Origin: Drosophila miranda
Taxonomy: Eukaryota > Arthropoda > Insecta > Diptera > Drosophilidae
NCBI RefSeq assembly: GCF_003369915.1
Contig: NC_046673.1
Location: forward strand, 17,592,001 to 17,656,000
Length of the DNA: 64,000 nucleotides
Direction of reading: 5' to 3'
This document shows positions 1 to 12,493 of the stretch, in pieces (within the stretch, counting starts at the first letter, position 1; every line of letters begins with the position of its first letter). The position numbers were made by a program, and so were the translations under genes. Below the pieces are notes generated by a model. It had not been told where the DNA came from, searched no databases, and worked only from the letters and a program-made list of their open reading frames with translations.

Positions 1-3075
<3,075 letters not shown>

Positions 3076-3540
3076 GGCAGCGGCGACGCCTCCCTGCCGA
3101 CTCTGCTCAAAGGCACAAACTAGCTTTAGTCCTCCCACACCCGAGGATATTTATATTATTCCATGATCCCGAATTCCCTTGCCCCCATGCCCCACAGTCC
3201 CTTGTCCGAATATGGATATGTATGTATATTATAATTATTTTTTTTGATTAGTTTTAGTGCCATGCTTTAGCTTTTAGAACAAATCTAGGCATTACCCATG
3301 AGCCATACGTATAACCACCCGATATCTAAGCGCATGCCTACTATATAACCATTATCTTTTGAGTCGATTATCAATTATCTTCTAGTATCTAGAAAAATAT
3401 GTAGGGAGCTCAGTACGAATTTCGTTCTTTTACTTTGTCCTTTTTTTTTGTTTTTTTAGCCTTAAGTTGAAAATGTGTGAGAAACGTTATTGAATATTAT
3501 ATTTTTTTTAACCACAAACTTTAGAATTGGGTCTTAATGA
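3076..3540 (+). other. Probable 3' UTR and intergenic DNA after CG8745
   Basis: AT-rich sequence with no coding signal follows the TGA at 3073-3075. No canonical AATAAA was found close to the stop, so the 3' end of the transcript cannot be placed. Confidence 0.4.
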
Positions 3541-3678
3541 AGGAATGCCAGAAGTGGTGGCAGGGGACTGATTACATTAGAAGCGTCTTAATAATTAATA
3601 AGTTTAATTTTTATCCGCCGGGCAGTCCTTTTGGCCGTCACAGCGCTTGGAGACGGGTATACAGTCCTCATGTCACTA

Positions 3679-4019
3679 TTACCCCACACCCTCCCGGCTG
3701 GCTAGGTCAATGGCTATGCTATGGCAATGCCGAACGGCTGTCCAGAGTGGGCCAAGACGCTCACCTTTGTGCCATTTTCCAGCGAACGCTTGATGCTGTG
3801 AGTTCTGCGTTCGATCTGGATAACACCCCGTTGTTGATCTTGCATGCGGTTCTGGCCCATCATCTTGATCAATGTCCCCGGGGTTCCAGTCGCTCCAATA
3901 CACGTACTCGTGACCGCCAACCAGTACGCCCGGGAACGCGGCTGCTCTACATTCTTCCACAGGATACGCGCCTGCGGCGCGGCACACAATAATCAGGGCA
4001 TTGTCGTTCTACAGATTAG
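3679..4019 (-). pseudogene. Unrecognised coding-like fragment, GC-rich, overlapping open frames
   Basis: A GC-rich island in AT-rich surroundings keeps two minus-strand frames open for about 90-100 residues. One frame contains FPGVLVGGHEYVYWSDW. The other contains TPGTLIKMMGQNRMQDQQ and IERRTHSIKRSLENGTK and runs into a sequence that looks like a splice donor (AAAG followed by GTGAGC, near 3759-3766). Protein-like composition that switches between frames is what a decayed gene or an exon of an unannotated gene would show. I do not recognise the family, and there is no clear start codon. Confidence 0.3.
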
Positions 4020-4221
4020 CTGTCGTTAAAAAAAACAAATAACACAACAATACAAATGTATGTATGTATTCATGTAATTAATACATAGAGCTGCCACTCT
4101 GCTGAAAAAATGTGAGACGCAGTCTGCTAAAATTAGTACTTTTTACAAAACTGTACATGTGCATTCTATATTTTGGTTTGAGTTTATTTACTTTTGGAAC
4201 TGGAGTGACTTCGTGTTTGCC

Positions 4222-4785
4222 ATGAACATCAGCGAAGACTTCAAGCCCGTGCCAACACGGGCTGCACTTGCGGCTCAAAAAAAACAGGCCACCTGCGAAT
4301 TCAAGGCATTGGTTTTCCACGAGCCGCAGTCCCAGTCGAAGGCAACTTCGAATCCCGACAAACAGCAAGAAAAATCTGAAAGGAGGCCCCACAAGTCGGC
4401 GGGCACGGACAAAGACAGCAGCACAAACCCCGAGTTCGATATCAAAAAGGCTCGACATGAGGTGCTCAACTTTGCCATGAGCAATCAGCGTGTGACCAAG
4501 AATAAGCGTAAAATGGAGATTTTCCAACTGATCAAGCTCGGTGCCAAGCCGCCAAAGAAAGCGGCAAGGAACTACAAGGAGTTGAAAGACGAACGTCAGC
4601 GTCTGAAGAACATACGGGAGGAGCGAAAGAAGTTTCATCAACTGGGGAAAAATCAAGCTGGTGCGGCTAGTGTCAAATGCCGCAGCAAAAACCATGAGGA
4701 ACGCAAGCAGAAGAAACGTGCCCCCGTTTCGAACATCGACCAGCACTATGGCAAGGCGCAGCCTAAATTCAAGAAAAGAAAATAG
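4222..4785 (+). CDS. DUF4602 / C1orf131-like nucleolar protein
   Basis: Intronless 187-residue basic protein. The central block FDIKKARHEVLNFAMSNQRV, the invariant-looking LGAKPPKKAARNYKELKDER and a long Lys/Arg/Glu helix match the DUF4602 family (human C1orf131, a small-subunit processome component in 18S rRNA maturation). The C-terminus ends in a Lys-rich KFKKRK, consistent with nucleolar targeting. I chose the ATG at 4222 because the translation upstream of it in the same frame is aromatic-rich and unlike the family. An AATAAA lies 16 bases after the stop. The next gene begins about 220 bp downstream on the same strand. The family call is from recognised motifs; the ribosome-biogenesis role is known for relatives only. 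Confidence 0.8.
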   Translation: MNISEDFKPVPTRAALAAQKKQATCEFKALVFHEPQSQSKATSNPDKQQEKSERRPHKSAGTDKDSSTNPEFDIKKARHEVLNFAMSNQRVTKNKRKMEIFQLIKLGAKPPKKAARNYKELKDERQRLKNIREERKKFHQLGKNQAGAASVKCRSKNHEERKQKKRAPVSNIDQHYGKAQPKFKKRK

Positions 4786-4800
4786 CCATAGAATGTCCAG

Positions 4801-4806
4801 AATAAA
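4801..4806 (+). other. Polyadenylation signal AATAAA (DUF4602 gene)
   Basis: Canonical hexamer 15 bp after the TAG, giving a very short 3' UTR and a compact gene pair with the NDUFV3-like gene. Confidence 0.7.
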
Positions 4807-4866
4807 CCTAATTTAGTCAAATATTTCCAGTTTTATGTGTTTGTTTTGAAATTGCTTTGCGCCATT

Positions 4867-4876
4867 CAGTGTGACC
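4867..4876 (-). promoter_or_regulatory. Motif 1 (M1BP-type) core promoter element
   Basis: CAGTGTGACC, the reverse complement of the Drosophila Ohler Motif 1 core, lies 131 bp before the ATG of the NDUFV3-like gene. Motif 1 promoters drive housekeeping genes, which fits a mitochondrial respiratory subunit. Confidence 0.6.
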
Positions 4877-5007
4877 AGACCAGCATGTTTGGCAGTGTTG
4901 CTATGTGGGCGCATATCGCTTGCCTTGCAGAGCACTGGTGCATTCCTTATTGTTGTTGATACGATTACGTGAATATTTGTGGAAAGTTTCGTCTGTTCGG
5001 GCCAAAA

Positions 5008-5307
5008 ATGTTTTCACGCTCACGAACTCTCGGGCCGGCGATGGGCCGATGCTACACCCAAATCAAGGGCGGCTCCAATCCAGCAGGCCGCAGCAGTGGA
5101 GCAGGCGCTCCTCCGTCCAGTTCCAAAGTAACGGGCCTGAGCAGCAACTGCGTGAAACCTACATCAGCTCCTGTGGGACCAGGCGCTTCAGCATCCAGCG
5201 GCTACAAAGTTCCCGAATACTTCTCCTTTAACCGATTCAGCTTCGCTGAAGCCGAGGTGGAAATGGCCAAGTACCGCTGCCCACAGCCATCTGCGCTGAA
5301 GAAGTAG
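5008..5307 (+). CDS. NDUFV3-like accessory subunit of mitochondrial complex I
   Basis: A 99-residue intronless protein. The N-terminus from the ATG at 5008 is rich in Arg/Ser and hydrophobics with no acidic residue (MFSRSRTLGPAMGRCYTQ), a typical mitochondrial presequence with a likely cleavage near RCYTQ. A low-complexity Gly/Ser/Pro linker follows. The C-terminal 35 residues contain YKVPEYFSFNRFSFAEAEVE and KYRCPQPSALKK, which match the conserved tail of vertebrate NDUFV3 (Y-x-N...-Y-T/S-F-x-D-x-x-x-E-[LM]-[SA]-K-[FY]-R-x-P-Q-P-S). NDUFV3 sits on the NADH-oxidising module with NDUFV1/V2. The family call rests on that tail alone. Confidence 0.72.
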   Translation: MFSRSRTLGPAMGRCYTQIKGGSNPAGRSSGAGAPPSSSKVTGLSSNCVKPTSAPVGPGASASSGYKVPEYFSFNRFSFAEAEVEMAKYRCPQPSALKK

Positions 5308-5362
5308 TGGCGTGGAGTGGAGTATTCCAAGGAGATTGCGAAACCAAATGTAGTAAATGTAT

Positions 5363-5368
5363 AATAAA
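5363..5368 (+). other. Polyadenylation signal AATAAA (NDUFV3-like gene)
   Basis: Canonical hexamer 55 bp after the TAG stop of the NDUFV3-like gene. Confidence 0.65.
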
Positions 5369-5491
5369 CGGAACGTTTCTTAAGCCAGCCTCAATATCAG
5401 ATATCAGGCTAAGCCTGTTCAAATTAAGTTAAATATATTTGGTTTAGCATAGTTTGTCGGGGAGGGGAATGGCGGGAAGAGTGGTATTAGA

Positions 5492-5501
5492 TAGTGTGAC
5501 C
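5492..5501 (-). promoter_or_regulatory. Motif 1-like site at the head of the repeat block
   Basis: TAGTGTGACC fits the Motif 1 consensus, but no gene start follows within 1 kb. It marks the left edge of the repeat-rich block and may belong to the repeat, not to a working promoter. Confidence 0.35.
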
Positions 5502-5654
5502 GCATTTACAGCAGTTCCGCACTCCGTCTTTTCTTGCCACCACGTCTAGCTCACAGACCTTTGCAAATTTTATACTTATAGTATTTTCCAGTATATTTTA
5601 AGACGCGTTATTGACTCACCCTCTTGACCAATGCATTGACGTCACAGCACTGCG

Positions 5655-6600
5655 ACTGTTGAACATTTTTGTTGAAACCGTGTTTTTGTCAAAACAAAAA
5701 ACATGCGAGCACTTAAAAGCAATTAATACTGATCAAAATTGATTCATCAATCATATAAAATTAACTGGGCAAAACTGAGAGATCTATATGGCTGGGAATA
5801 TTCGACGGAAGATATTAAACGAGTATTTATTGGTGAATAACCGGTTGACAATATTGATTACCGGCAACATTAATTTTTATACCCTAGGGAAAGGGATATT
5901 ATAGAATTGAGAAAATGTTTGTCATCCCAGTCTGCGTAGGTATCAGGATCGAGATAAATATCTACAAGATACTAATAATACACATGAATATGTCTAAAAC
6001 ATATCAATTTGAGAAAAGGTCTTTATAAATTACGTTATATCTTCATATGAAATTAACGAAATAGGGTATACAAAGGCCTACACGCGCATCATGTCTTAAA
6101 ATACCAGCAACATTGCGACTGTTTTTTGTTGAACTATTTTGCTTAAACCCTGTTTTAGTTAAAAAACAATAAAAGCTAGGAACAAAAACTAGCCAGTTAA
6201 GTATAAAATTGATTAATCAATGGCCTAAAATTACGTGGGCAAAACTTAAGGTTTTAGTTAGCCAGAATTATTCAACGGATTCTCTAAATTAAGCAATATG
6301 AACGACTATCCTCTTTCTTTTTTTTTTGTTTTGACCTATTTCGCTAAAACCTTTTTTTTTCGCCAAATCCAATAAAAGCAAGTATTTAGAATAAGCCAGT
6401 TATGTAGAAAATTGATTCATTAATCGGTTAAAATTATGTGGGCATGGCTAAATGTTTTATATAGCTGGGAATATTCGACGGAATATCAAAATTGAGGAAT
6501 ATGTATAACAGTACTTGATTCGTCAGTATATTTACGGTATATTTTTAAAGTAAGACGGTAAGTTTCGGTATATTCCTGAGGGTCGGACCGTATAATTTAT
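5655..6600 (+). repeat. Three decayed copies of a dispersed repeat, in direct orientation
   Basis: Similar segments occur at about 5655-5806, 6122-6279 and 6325-6490. Each runs from a TTTTG...AAACC...AAAACA stretch through AAATTGATT(A/C)AT(C/T)AAT and a GTGGGCA/CTGGGCA box to AT(T/A)ATTC(G/A)ACGGA. The third copy continues to 6600 with CGGTATATTT boxes (6535-6544 and near 6566) that fit Drosophila core-promoter Motif 6. Related sequence recurs at 13.4-13.76 kb and, inverted, beside the hop/Tim8 promoters. No long open frame is present, so this behaves as a non-autonomous element. I cannot assign it to a named family. Confidence 0.6.
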
Positions 6601-6759
6601 CGAAAAGTCCGCGGTCACGCTGGCGGAAATTAATAAGTCGAGTAAATCGGTCAAATAAGCAATTGTTAAAAGCATCCTTAATGAATACTGGGAAATATTC
6701 GTGCGTTAAATTCTGTACAGTAAAAATATTGCAATCGCTTTTCGCTTTAAAATAAATGA

Positions 6760-7612
6760 AAACGAATTAGCTGCTCTCGCCCATCAAGCAGTCAGCAGCG
6801 GCGGCAGCAACAACAACAACGGGGTGCGTGTGTGTGAGTGGTACAGTTGGGTAGAAAAACATCGCCATTGTCGTCGCTCTCTTTCGGAGCTGCCACTACT
6901 GTTGCCACCACTGCGATTATACCAGCCACTTCTGCTCTCTGTTGCGTTCAGTTGCAGCGCAATTACCAACCAACTAAAATCGGGACGAGGCAATAATAAA
7001 AAAAAGACAAAAAAAAAACCTACTGAAAACGCATCGTATTCGCCATTTGCCACACGCAAGCAGTAAAAATAAAAATTAAATTAAAAAACGGACATACATC
7101 GGTGCCAAACAGGGACGTATTTATCCCACGCAATCGAAAATTCTGCCCAAAAGTTCGCTCTCTGTGTAGTGAAAGTGCGAGCGAAAGAGACGAGAGGAAA
7201 AAAATAAGCATTGAGCGTAAAACAAAACTTGAAAAAATGTAAAGCCATATTGTAAGTACACAAAACAACAAAAACGCGGCTCCATTAGTGGGCTGCCCCA
7301 CGGGCATTTGGGCATTTATATTATATTTGTATATGTGTATATGTGTGTGCAACTCTGGCGCGCGAAAAAAATCGTCGTAAATTCCCTAATGCGAGAGGAG
7401 AGCAGAGCACTAAAGTGACGAAAATAGGCGCCAGAGTTGCCAGAGCTGAAATACCCTTAGAAACACAAGCCGTTGCGTTACCTATTGCCTACACATACAT
7501 ATACATATACCTATACTGTACTAAAAAACAATATTATTATTCGACATATCCTCCCATTTCCGAACCGATCTCTATCCTATCCTATCGCATCTGTTGCAGG
7601 CACCCATGAAAA
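6760..7612 (+). other. Probable promoter/5' UTR with a 5' UTR intron for the AT-hook gene
   Basis: Purine- and CAG-rich 5' UTR-like sequence starts near 6770. A strong donor (GTAAGTA) at 7252 and an acceptor (tctgttgcag) ending at 7599 define a likely 348-nt intron that ends 13 bases before the main ATG. An ATG at 7606 opens a 12-codon reading frame in another frame that overlaps the main start and stops at 7641. Confidence 0.5.
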
Positions 7613-10600
7613 ATGCCAGCGGGAAAAAAGACGGATGCTGAGACAGTAAAGACTCGTACGTGCATTGTATACGTGAAGAATCTGAGGGAAGGTCGTCTAC
7701 CAGCGGTTGCCGCCACTGGAAAAGCAGCAGCAGGAGCAGCCGCTAAATCGAATTCAGCTCGGACAATCAACCATAGAAACGTCGCCATTGCCGCCCTACC
7801 AAGCGCCGCCATCCCACTACGCGCGACGCGTACCTCTCGACGGTCTGCGACCATTTCGACGGAAATCATTCTTGGTGGCAAAGCGCGTCAGCGGGCAGCC
7901 GTAGAAAACGACAAGCTGTCACCTCCAGCAGCTGTGGTTGCCGCCAGGCGGTTGCGCCAATCCAAGGGGGATTTGGTGCCCACCCCATCCCATCCCGCAC
8001 GGAGGCAACCACCATCACTGGCATTGGCATCGCCAACGACGCCAAAATCCACAACCATACAGCCCGCCAAAAGGCTGATGGGCCCGGGCCTGGCCGCCAA
8101 GCGACGCAATTCGGCATTACCATCCACAGCCGCAGGCACAGCGGCCAAGCATCTCAGCACGCTGGCCACCTCGACCATACGGCGGAACGCTCTAAACGCC
8201 CGTCGGGCCACACAGACACAGGACCACATAATCAGTCCCAAAACACCGAAAATGTACAAACAGCAATCGAAGGTTTCCCCCCATGTGGTGTCGGTCACCC
8301 CGCCGCCGACGATTGCCGCCAGTCGTTCACGTCGCTCCATCAAACCGAATCCCAAGTATGCCAGCGAGGACCTGGTCACACCAAAGTACCTGGCCTCAAT
8401 GGCCAGCAGCGACACACCCTCGTCGCGTCAACAGCGTGGCGGCGGCAACTCCAGTTCGAAGCTCTTTTCCGCCACCAAATACAACGATATGCATGATCTG
8501 CTCGATCTGGACGAGGACAACGATGATGAACTGAACGATGTGGCCTACAATCCGCAAATGCATAAATCCGATGACGATGACGATGATCTGAGCGAGGATG
8601 AGTACCAGGAGGAGATGCGTCGCGAGAAGATACCGGCGCCAGTGCCGCCAGTGAAGCGTGGACGTGGACGTCCACCCAAATCGGCCAACGCAGCAGCGGC
8701 TGCCGCCACCAGCACGCCCCAGCCCAAGCTCGCTTCCAGTGTGGCCCGCCAGTCGACGAATCTGCAGCAGATGCGCCGCACCATGGCCGTGACCATGGGA
8801 AACCGCAGCAACAACAATCTGCAGATATCTGCATCGGAGGGGGCCGCAAAGCGTAAGCTGGAAGATGCCACCGACAGTCCCGTGGCACGCAAGCGCATGG
8901 TTTTGGCAGCAGCAGGGGGACCCAATCGCAGTCTACCAGTGATCAACGGCAGCTCCTCGGCCGGCAAGCCCTCGCCTGCTGCTTCTGCGGGCAGACCCAA
9001 GACCCTAATTGGCAGCAGCGCCAGCAACAGTGGCCTACGCACGGGACCCACAACGGCAGCGGGACTGATCAACAAGCAGCGCCCAGCAGCCACGACGGCC
9101 ATCAAGATGAACAGCTCCAAACCAGTAGGAGGCGCAGCAGCAGCGGCCAGGAGCACCAGCATCAAGGCGGAGAGCAGCAAGATCGTCGACGATGTGCCCA
9201 CATTCACGATCGTGAATATCAATGACATTATCAACCAGGATGATGTGCTCATCAGTCGCACAAATAATCCCACGGCCAGCATTTTGAATGCCGCCAGCAA
9301 AAAATTGTCGGTGGGTCGCCCCAGGACACGGAACATACTCGTCGGCGATAGGCCCACCAAGGGATCGGGATCAGCGGAAATGCCTACCTCCTCATCGACT
9401 CCCACAAGTAATAGCTCAGCGCAGGGCGGCTTTAGTTCATCCAAGCGGGTCAAGGCCTCGGCCACGTTCATCAAAAAGCAGCAGCAGCAGCAATCACCAC
9501 CGCAGCAGACCGTCAGCCAGAGTCAGAGCCAGAACCAGACCAAGCCCCGTCCCCGTATACTCAATGCAGAGATGGGCAAGAAGGCAAAGCCCATTAAGCC
9601 GGTTCTGAGCTTGAGCCAAGAGCTGTATCCCACAGACGTGGATACCGAAGAAGATGATGCCGATATTGATCTAGATCTCGATGAGGTCGACCTAACACTA
9701 TCGCCGCCAGCACCAGCTCGCCGTGCGGCCCCAGCTGCTGCTGCGACCAATCGCGGTCAGGCGGCTGCAACAGCCACAGCCAAAGCCCCAGCCCCAGCCC
9801 CGGCGAAATATACGGCACGTCGTCCCATACTCTCGTCGAATGCCACCACAAATAGTAGTCGGAACTATGGCGCAGGAGATCGCAAGTTGGCCCAACTCCT
9901 GGGCGAGGCCAATGAGGAGAGCTTCAAGAAGCCACCCATCAATGTGAGTCCTGCAGCGCAACAGCAGCGGCGTTACAGCAAAGAGAACAAGAGCAACAGT
10001 TCGACTACCACTATCGTTATCAAAGATCAGGATACCGATGACGATGAGGCCGATAACCTCGACGAGGACGAAGACGAGGAGGAGAACGAGAACAAGGGGA
10101 AGAAGAATCCGAAATACTTCCCGCCAGAGACAACCACAGTGCGGGAGGAGGATGGCCGCGTTATCAAGAAGATCACCTGCTACGAGACCTGGCACGTGAT
10201 CAGCAATCCCCGTGAGCTGCCCGAAAAGACGCGCCAGCAGCGCACGCTTTTAGAGCTGCCGCTGGTCAAGCTGGCGAATGTGGCGGCCCGCATCAAGATG
10301 CCGTCGGCGAAGTGGAGCAGCAAGGTGACGCTCTACAAGGTATCGCCGACGCTAATGCAGCGCCAGACAATGACCATATTCACGGGCGATCTGAAGGTGT
10401 ACAATATACCCGAAGAGGATCGCCACAAGTACCAGCCATCGTGTGTGCTCTTCCGCCGTGTGGTGGTCGATCGTAGCAAGTGCCGGGTGCCATACGATCG
10501 GGCCATTATATTCAAGAATCGCTGCTTCTACGCAAACATCGATGGGAAGCATGTTAATCTGATGGGTGCCCCAGAGACGGTCGGCTGCATGAAGGATGTC

Positions 10601-10672
10601 GAAATATTGCTGGACATTGTGGACACGCTGAGTCTGAACAGCCAATTGGTGGAGACGGTCAACTCAAAGTAG
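7613..10672 (+). CDS. AT-hook nuclear protein, 1019 aa, with a conserved-looking C-terminal domain
   Basis: Single long coding exon. The N-terminal two thirds are low-complexity: Ala/Arg/Ser-rich, with basic patches and acidic runs near residues 300-330 (DLDEDNDDELND, then a six-Asp run), around 676-695, and 805-835. Residues about 347-356 (KRGRGRPPKS) are a canonical AT-hook, the minor-groove binder of AT-rich DNA. Low complexity ends near residue 840. From there to the end lies a globular-looking domain with ordered motifs: KKITCYETWHVI, KVTLYKVSPTLMQRQTMTIF, PSCVLFRRVVVDRSKCRVPY and AIIFKNRCFYANIDGKHVNL. I do not recognise this domain. The architecture suggests a chromatin or transcription-associated nuclear protein; that is inference. 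The start is set by the ATG just inside the splice acceptor. It could be a Muller D neighbour of CG8745 or a Muller A neighbour of dsh; I cannot tell which. Confidence 0.85.
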   Translation: MPAGKKTDAETVKTRTCIVYVKNLREGRLPAVAATGKAAAGAAAKSNSARTINHRNVAIAALPSAAIPLRATRTSRRSATISTEIILGGKARQRAAVENDKLSPPAAVVAARRLRQSKGDLVPTPSHPARRQPPSLALASPTTPKSTTIQPAKRLMGPGLAAKRRNSALPSTAAGTAAKHLSTLATSTIRRNALNARRATQTQDHIISPKTPKMYKQQSKVSPHVVSVTPPPTIAASRSRRSIKPNPKYASEDLVTPKYLASMASSDTPSSRQQRGGGNSSSKLFSATKYNDMHDLLDLDEDNDDELNDVAYNPQMHKSDDDDDDLSEDEYQEEMRREKIPAPVPPVKRGRGRPPKSANAAAAAATSTPQPKLASSVARQSTNLQQMRRTMAVTMGNRSNNNLQISASEGAAKRKLEDATDSPVARKRMVLAAAGGPNRSLPVINGSSSAGKPSPAASAGRPKTLIGSSASNSGLRTGPTTAAGLINKQRPAATTAIKMNSSKPVGGAAAAARSTSIKAESSKIVDDVPTFTIVNINDIINQDDVLISRTNNPTASILNAASKKLSVGRPRTRNILVGDRPTKGSGSAEMPTSSSTPTSNSSAQGGFSSSKRVKASATFIKKQQQQQSPPQQTVSQSQSQNQTKPRPRILNAEMGKKAKPIKPVLSLSQELYPTDVDTEEDDADIDLDLDEVDLTLSPPAPARRAAPAAAATNRGQAAATATAKAPAPAPAKYTARRPILSSNATTNSSRNYGAGDRKLAQLLGEANEESFKKPPINVSPAAQQQRRYSKENKSNSSTTTIVIKDQDTDDDEADNLDEDEDEEENENKGKKNPKYFPPETTTVREEDGRVIKKITCYETWHVISNPRELPEKTRQQRTLLELPLVKLANVAARIKMPSAKWSSKVTLYKVSPTLMQRQTMTIFTGDLKVYNIPEEDRHKYQPSCVLFRRVVVDRSKCRVPYDRAIIFKNRCFYANIDGKHVNLMGAPETVGCMKDVEILLDIVDTLSLNSQLVETVNSK

Positions 10673-11645
10673 GCCCGCACAGAAGCGAACCGAGACGCGA
10701 ATCAAATGTACTATAAAGCAAGCAGAAGCAGAGGAAGAATCGTGAGTAAACGAGGGAAGGAGAAGGATCTTCCCAGAGAAGGAACGAAGACGGAATATCC
10801 CCCACACGGTATAAATGAATGTAGAATTAAAAGATGTTTTTTTTTTTATGTCGAGATCGAATTACACACTAGTTTTTAATAGTTGCTTTAGCATAATATT
10901 AGCTGGTTGGTATTTTTGCCACACACACACACACACACACACACATTAATATATATATATAATTATAAAAAATAAGCATATTTCTAGATATAAAAGAAGA
11001 AGAAACAGAAGGCGATACAAAAACACAAAAGAAAGCGCAAACAGTAGATGGTTCCGGCTGTACTTGCAACAAGTGTAGGAAGGAAGGAAAGAAGGAAAAA
11101 AGAGAGAAGAAAGGAGAAAAAAACAATAGAGCCGATAACGATACCGATTAGAACTTTAGCAATCCCTGGTTCAGGACAATGCATGATTACATACAGAAAT
11201 ATGTATCATTTTAATATTAAATAATAATAACTTTCTATACATAAGATAGAGACACCCCTCCCCCCCCCCCCCCCCCCCCCCCCCCACCTTCCACAGACAC
11301 ACACACATATTTTCTCTAAGAGTTGTTTTAATCCATTCTCCCCCCTCCATTTGTCGGCCCTATTATCCCCAGAGTGTGGACCTTCGATTTATAATATTTG
11401 TAATATGTATTTTTGGCGATAATTTAAAGAAAAAAACGGAATTCAAATGTTTTTTTTTTTTTTTGTACAATTTTGATACAGAAGAAATTATGCTAAAAAT
11501 CTTTCTTTTGTATGGAATCTAGTTTTATAATTCGTATGTAACCCCTATATATTATTGTGCGTCTGCATTTTGCACTGGAAGGAAAATGATCGTAATTTAA
11601 TCTATTGTACATTTAATTGAAGAGCGAACCCCCATCATAATAAAT
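10673..11645 (+). other. Probable 3' UTR of the AT-hook gene
   Basis: Non-coding, purine-rich then AT-rich, with a (CA)n run at about 10920-10945 and an uninterrupted run of 26 C at 11260-11285. AATAAA-type signals occur near 11638-11645, which would give a 3' UTR of about 970 nt. Confidence 0.4.
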
Positions 11646-12462
11646 AAACAGAAATCACATCACAATGTTCACATTCAATAGCATGGGAGGCAGGGTCCCT
11701 TTCTAACAGGATTTTAGCCCTCTTGGAGGTTCTCTGAAATAATGACAGACTTCCCCAAAAAGCGATCATCATATGGATATTTCCAAGGAAAGCTCCCAAA
11801 GAGACCCAAAAATGATCAGTAGAACACACATTTTCATTTTTTTTTTATTAGAAATTAGAATTTTTGTATATCCTTAAAACTTAATTTACATATGAAAACG
11901 TTAAAATCAGCTAAAGCTTCTACGATTAAAGTTCTCTTGCATATTCAAAAATCAAAAAAAAAAATATACCAAATAGGCCCAACTTTTATTGACCCAGGAA
12001 ATATTTGTTCCCTGCGAAAGTGTTCAAAATTAAATTAAATAATAAAGAATTTCTAATTTTTGGGAAAAATGTACTTTAAAGTTTCCTGCAACAAAATATC
12101 TATATATAGTACTGCCAGTGGATGCTATCCAGGCTTTGCTTCGAGCGTAACATATTCAAGAATCAAAGACTTGTGATAAATTTTATGTTAATAATTCCAA
12201 ACAGCAGATTTCTGAGTGCAGAAAAAAATTCAAAATTCGAAAAAAAAAAAATAGTCTTAAACCATATATTAATAAGATTTCTATAAAGTTATGTTATTTA
12301 AAAATAAATGGGTTCTTGAATTACCTTTAATAATCTTTAATTAAATTACAAGAATGTATTTTTTTCATTTTTTTCCTTACAAATCCGATTCATGAATACA
12401 TTTTTAATAAGATTGGATAATTTTGAAAATAGCAGTTAAATTGGAGTACGTATTTTAATTTT

Positions 12463-12493
<31 letters not shown>

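Noticed and set aside
8545-9474. 309-codon minus-strand frame under the AT-hook gene
   Set aside because: Composition follows the Ala/Ser/Gln codons of the plus-strand gene; no start context or domain.
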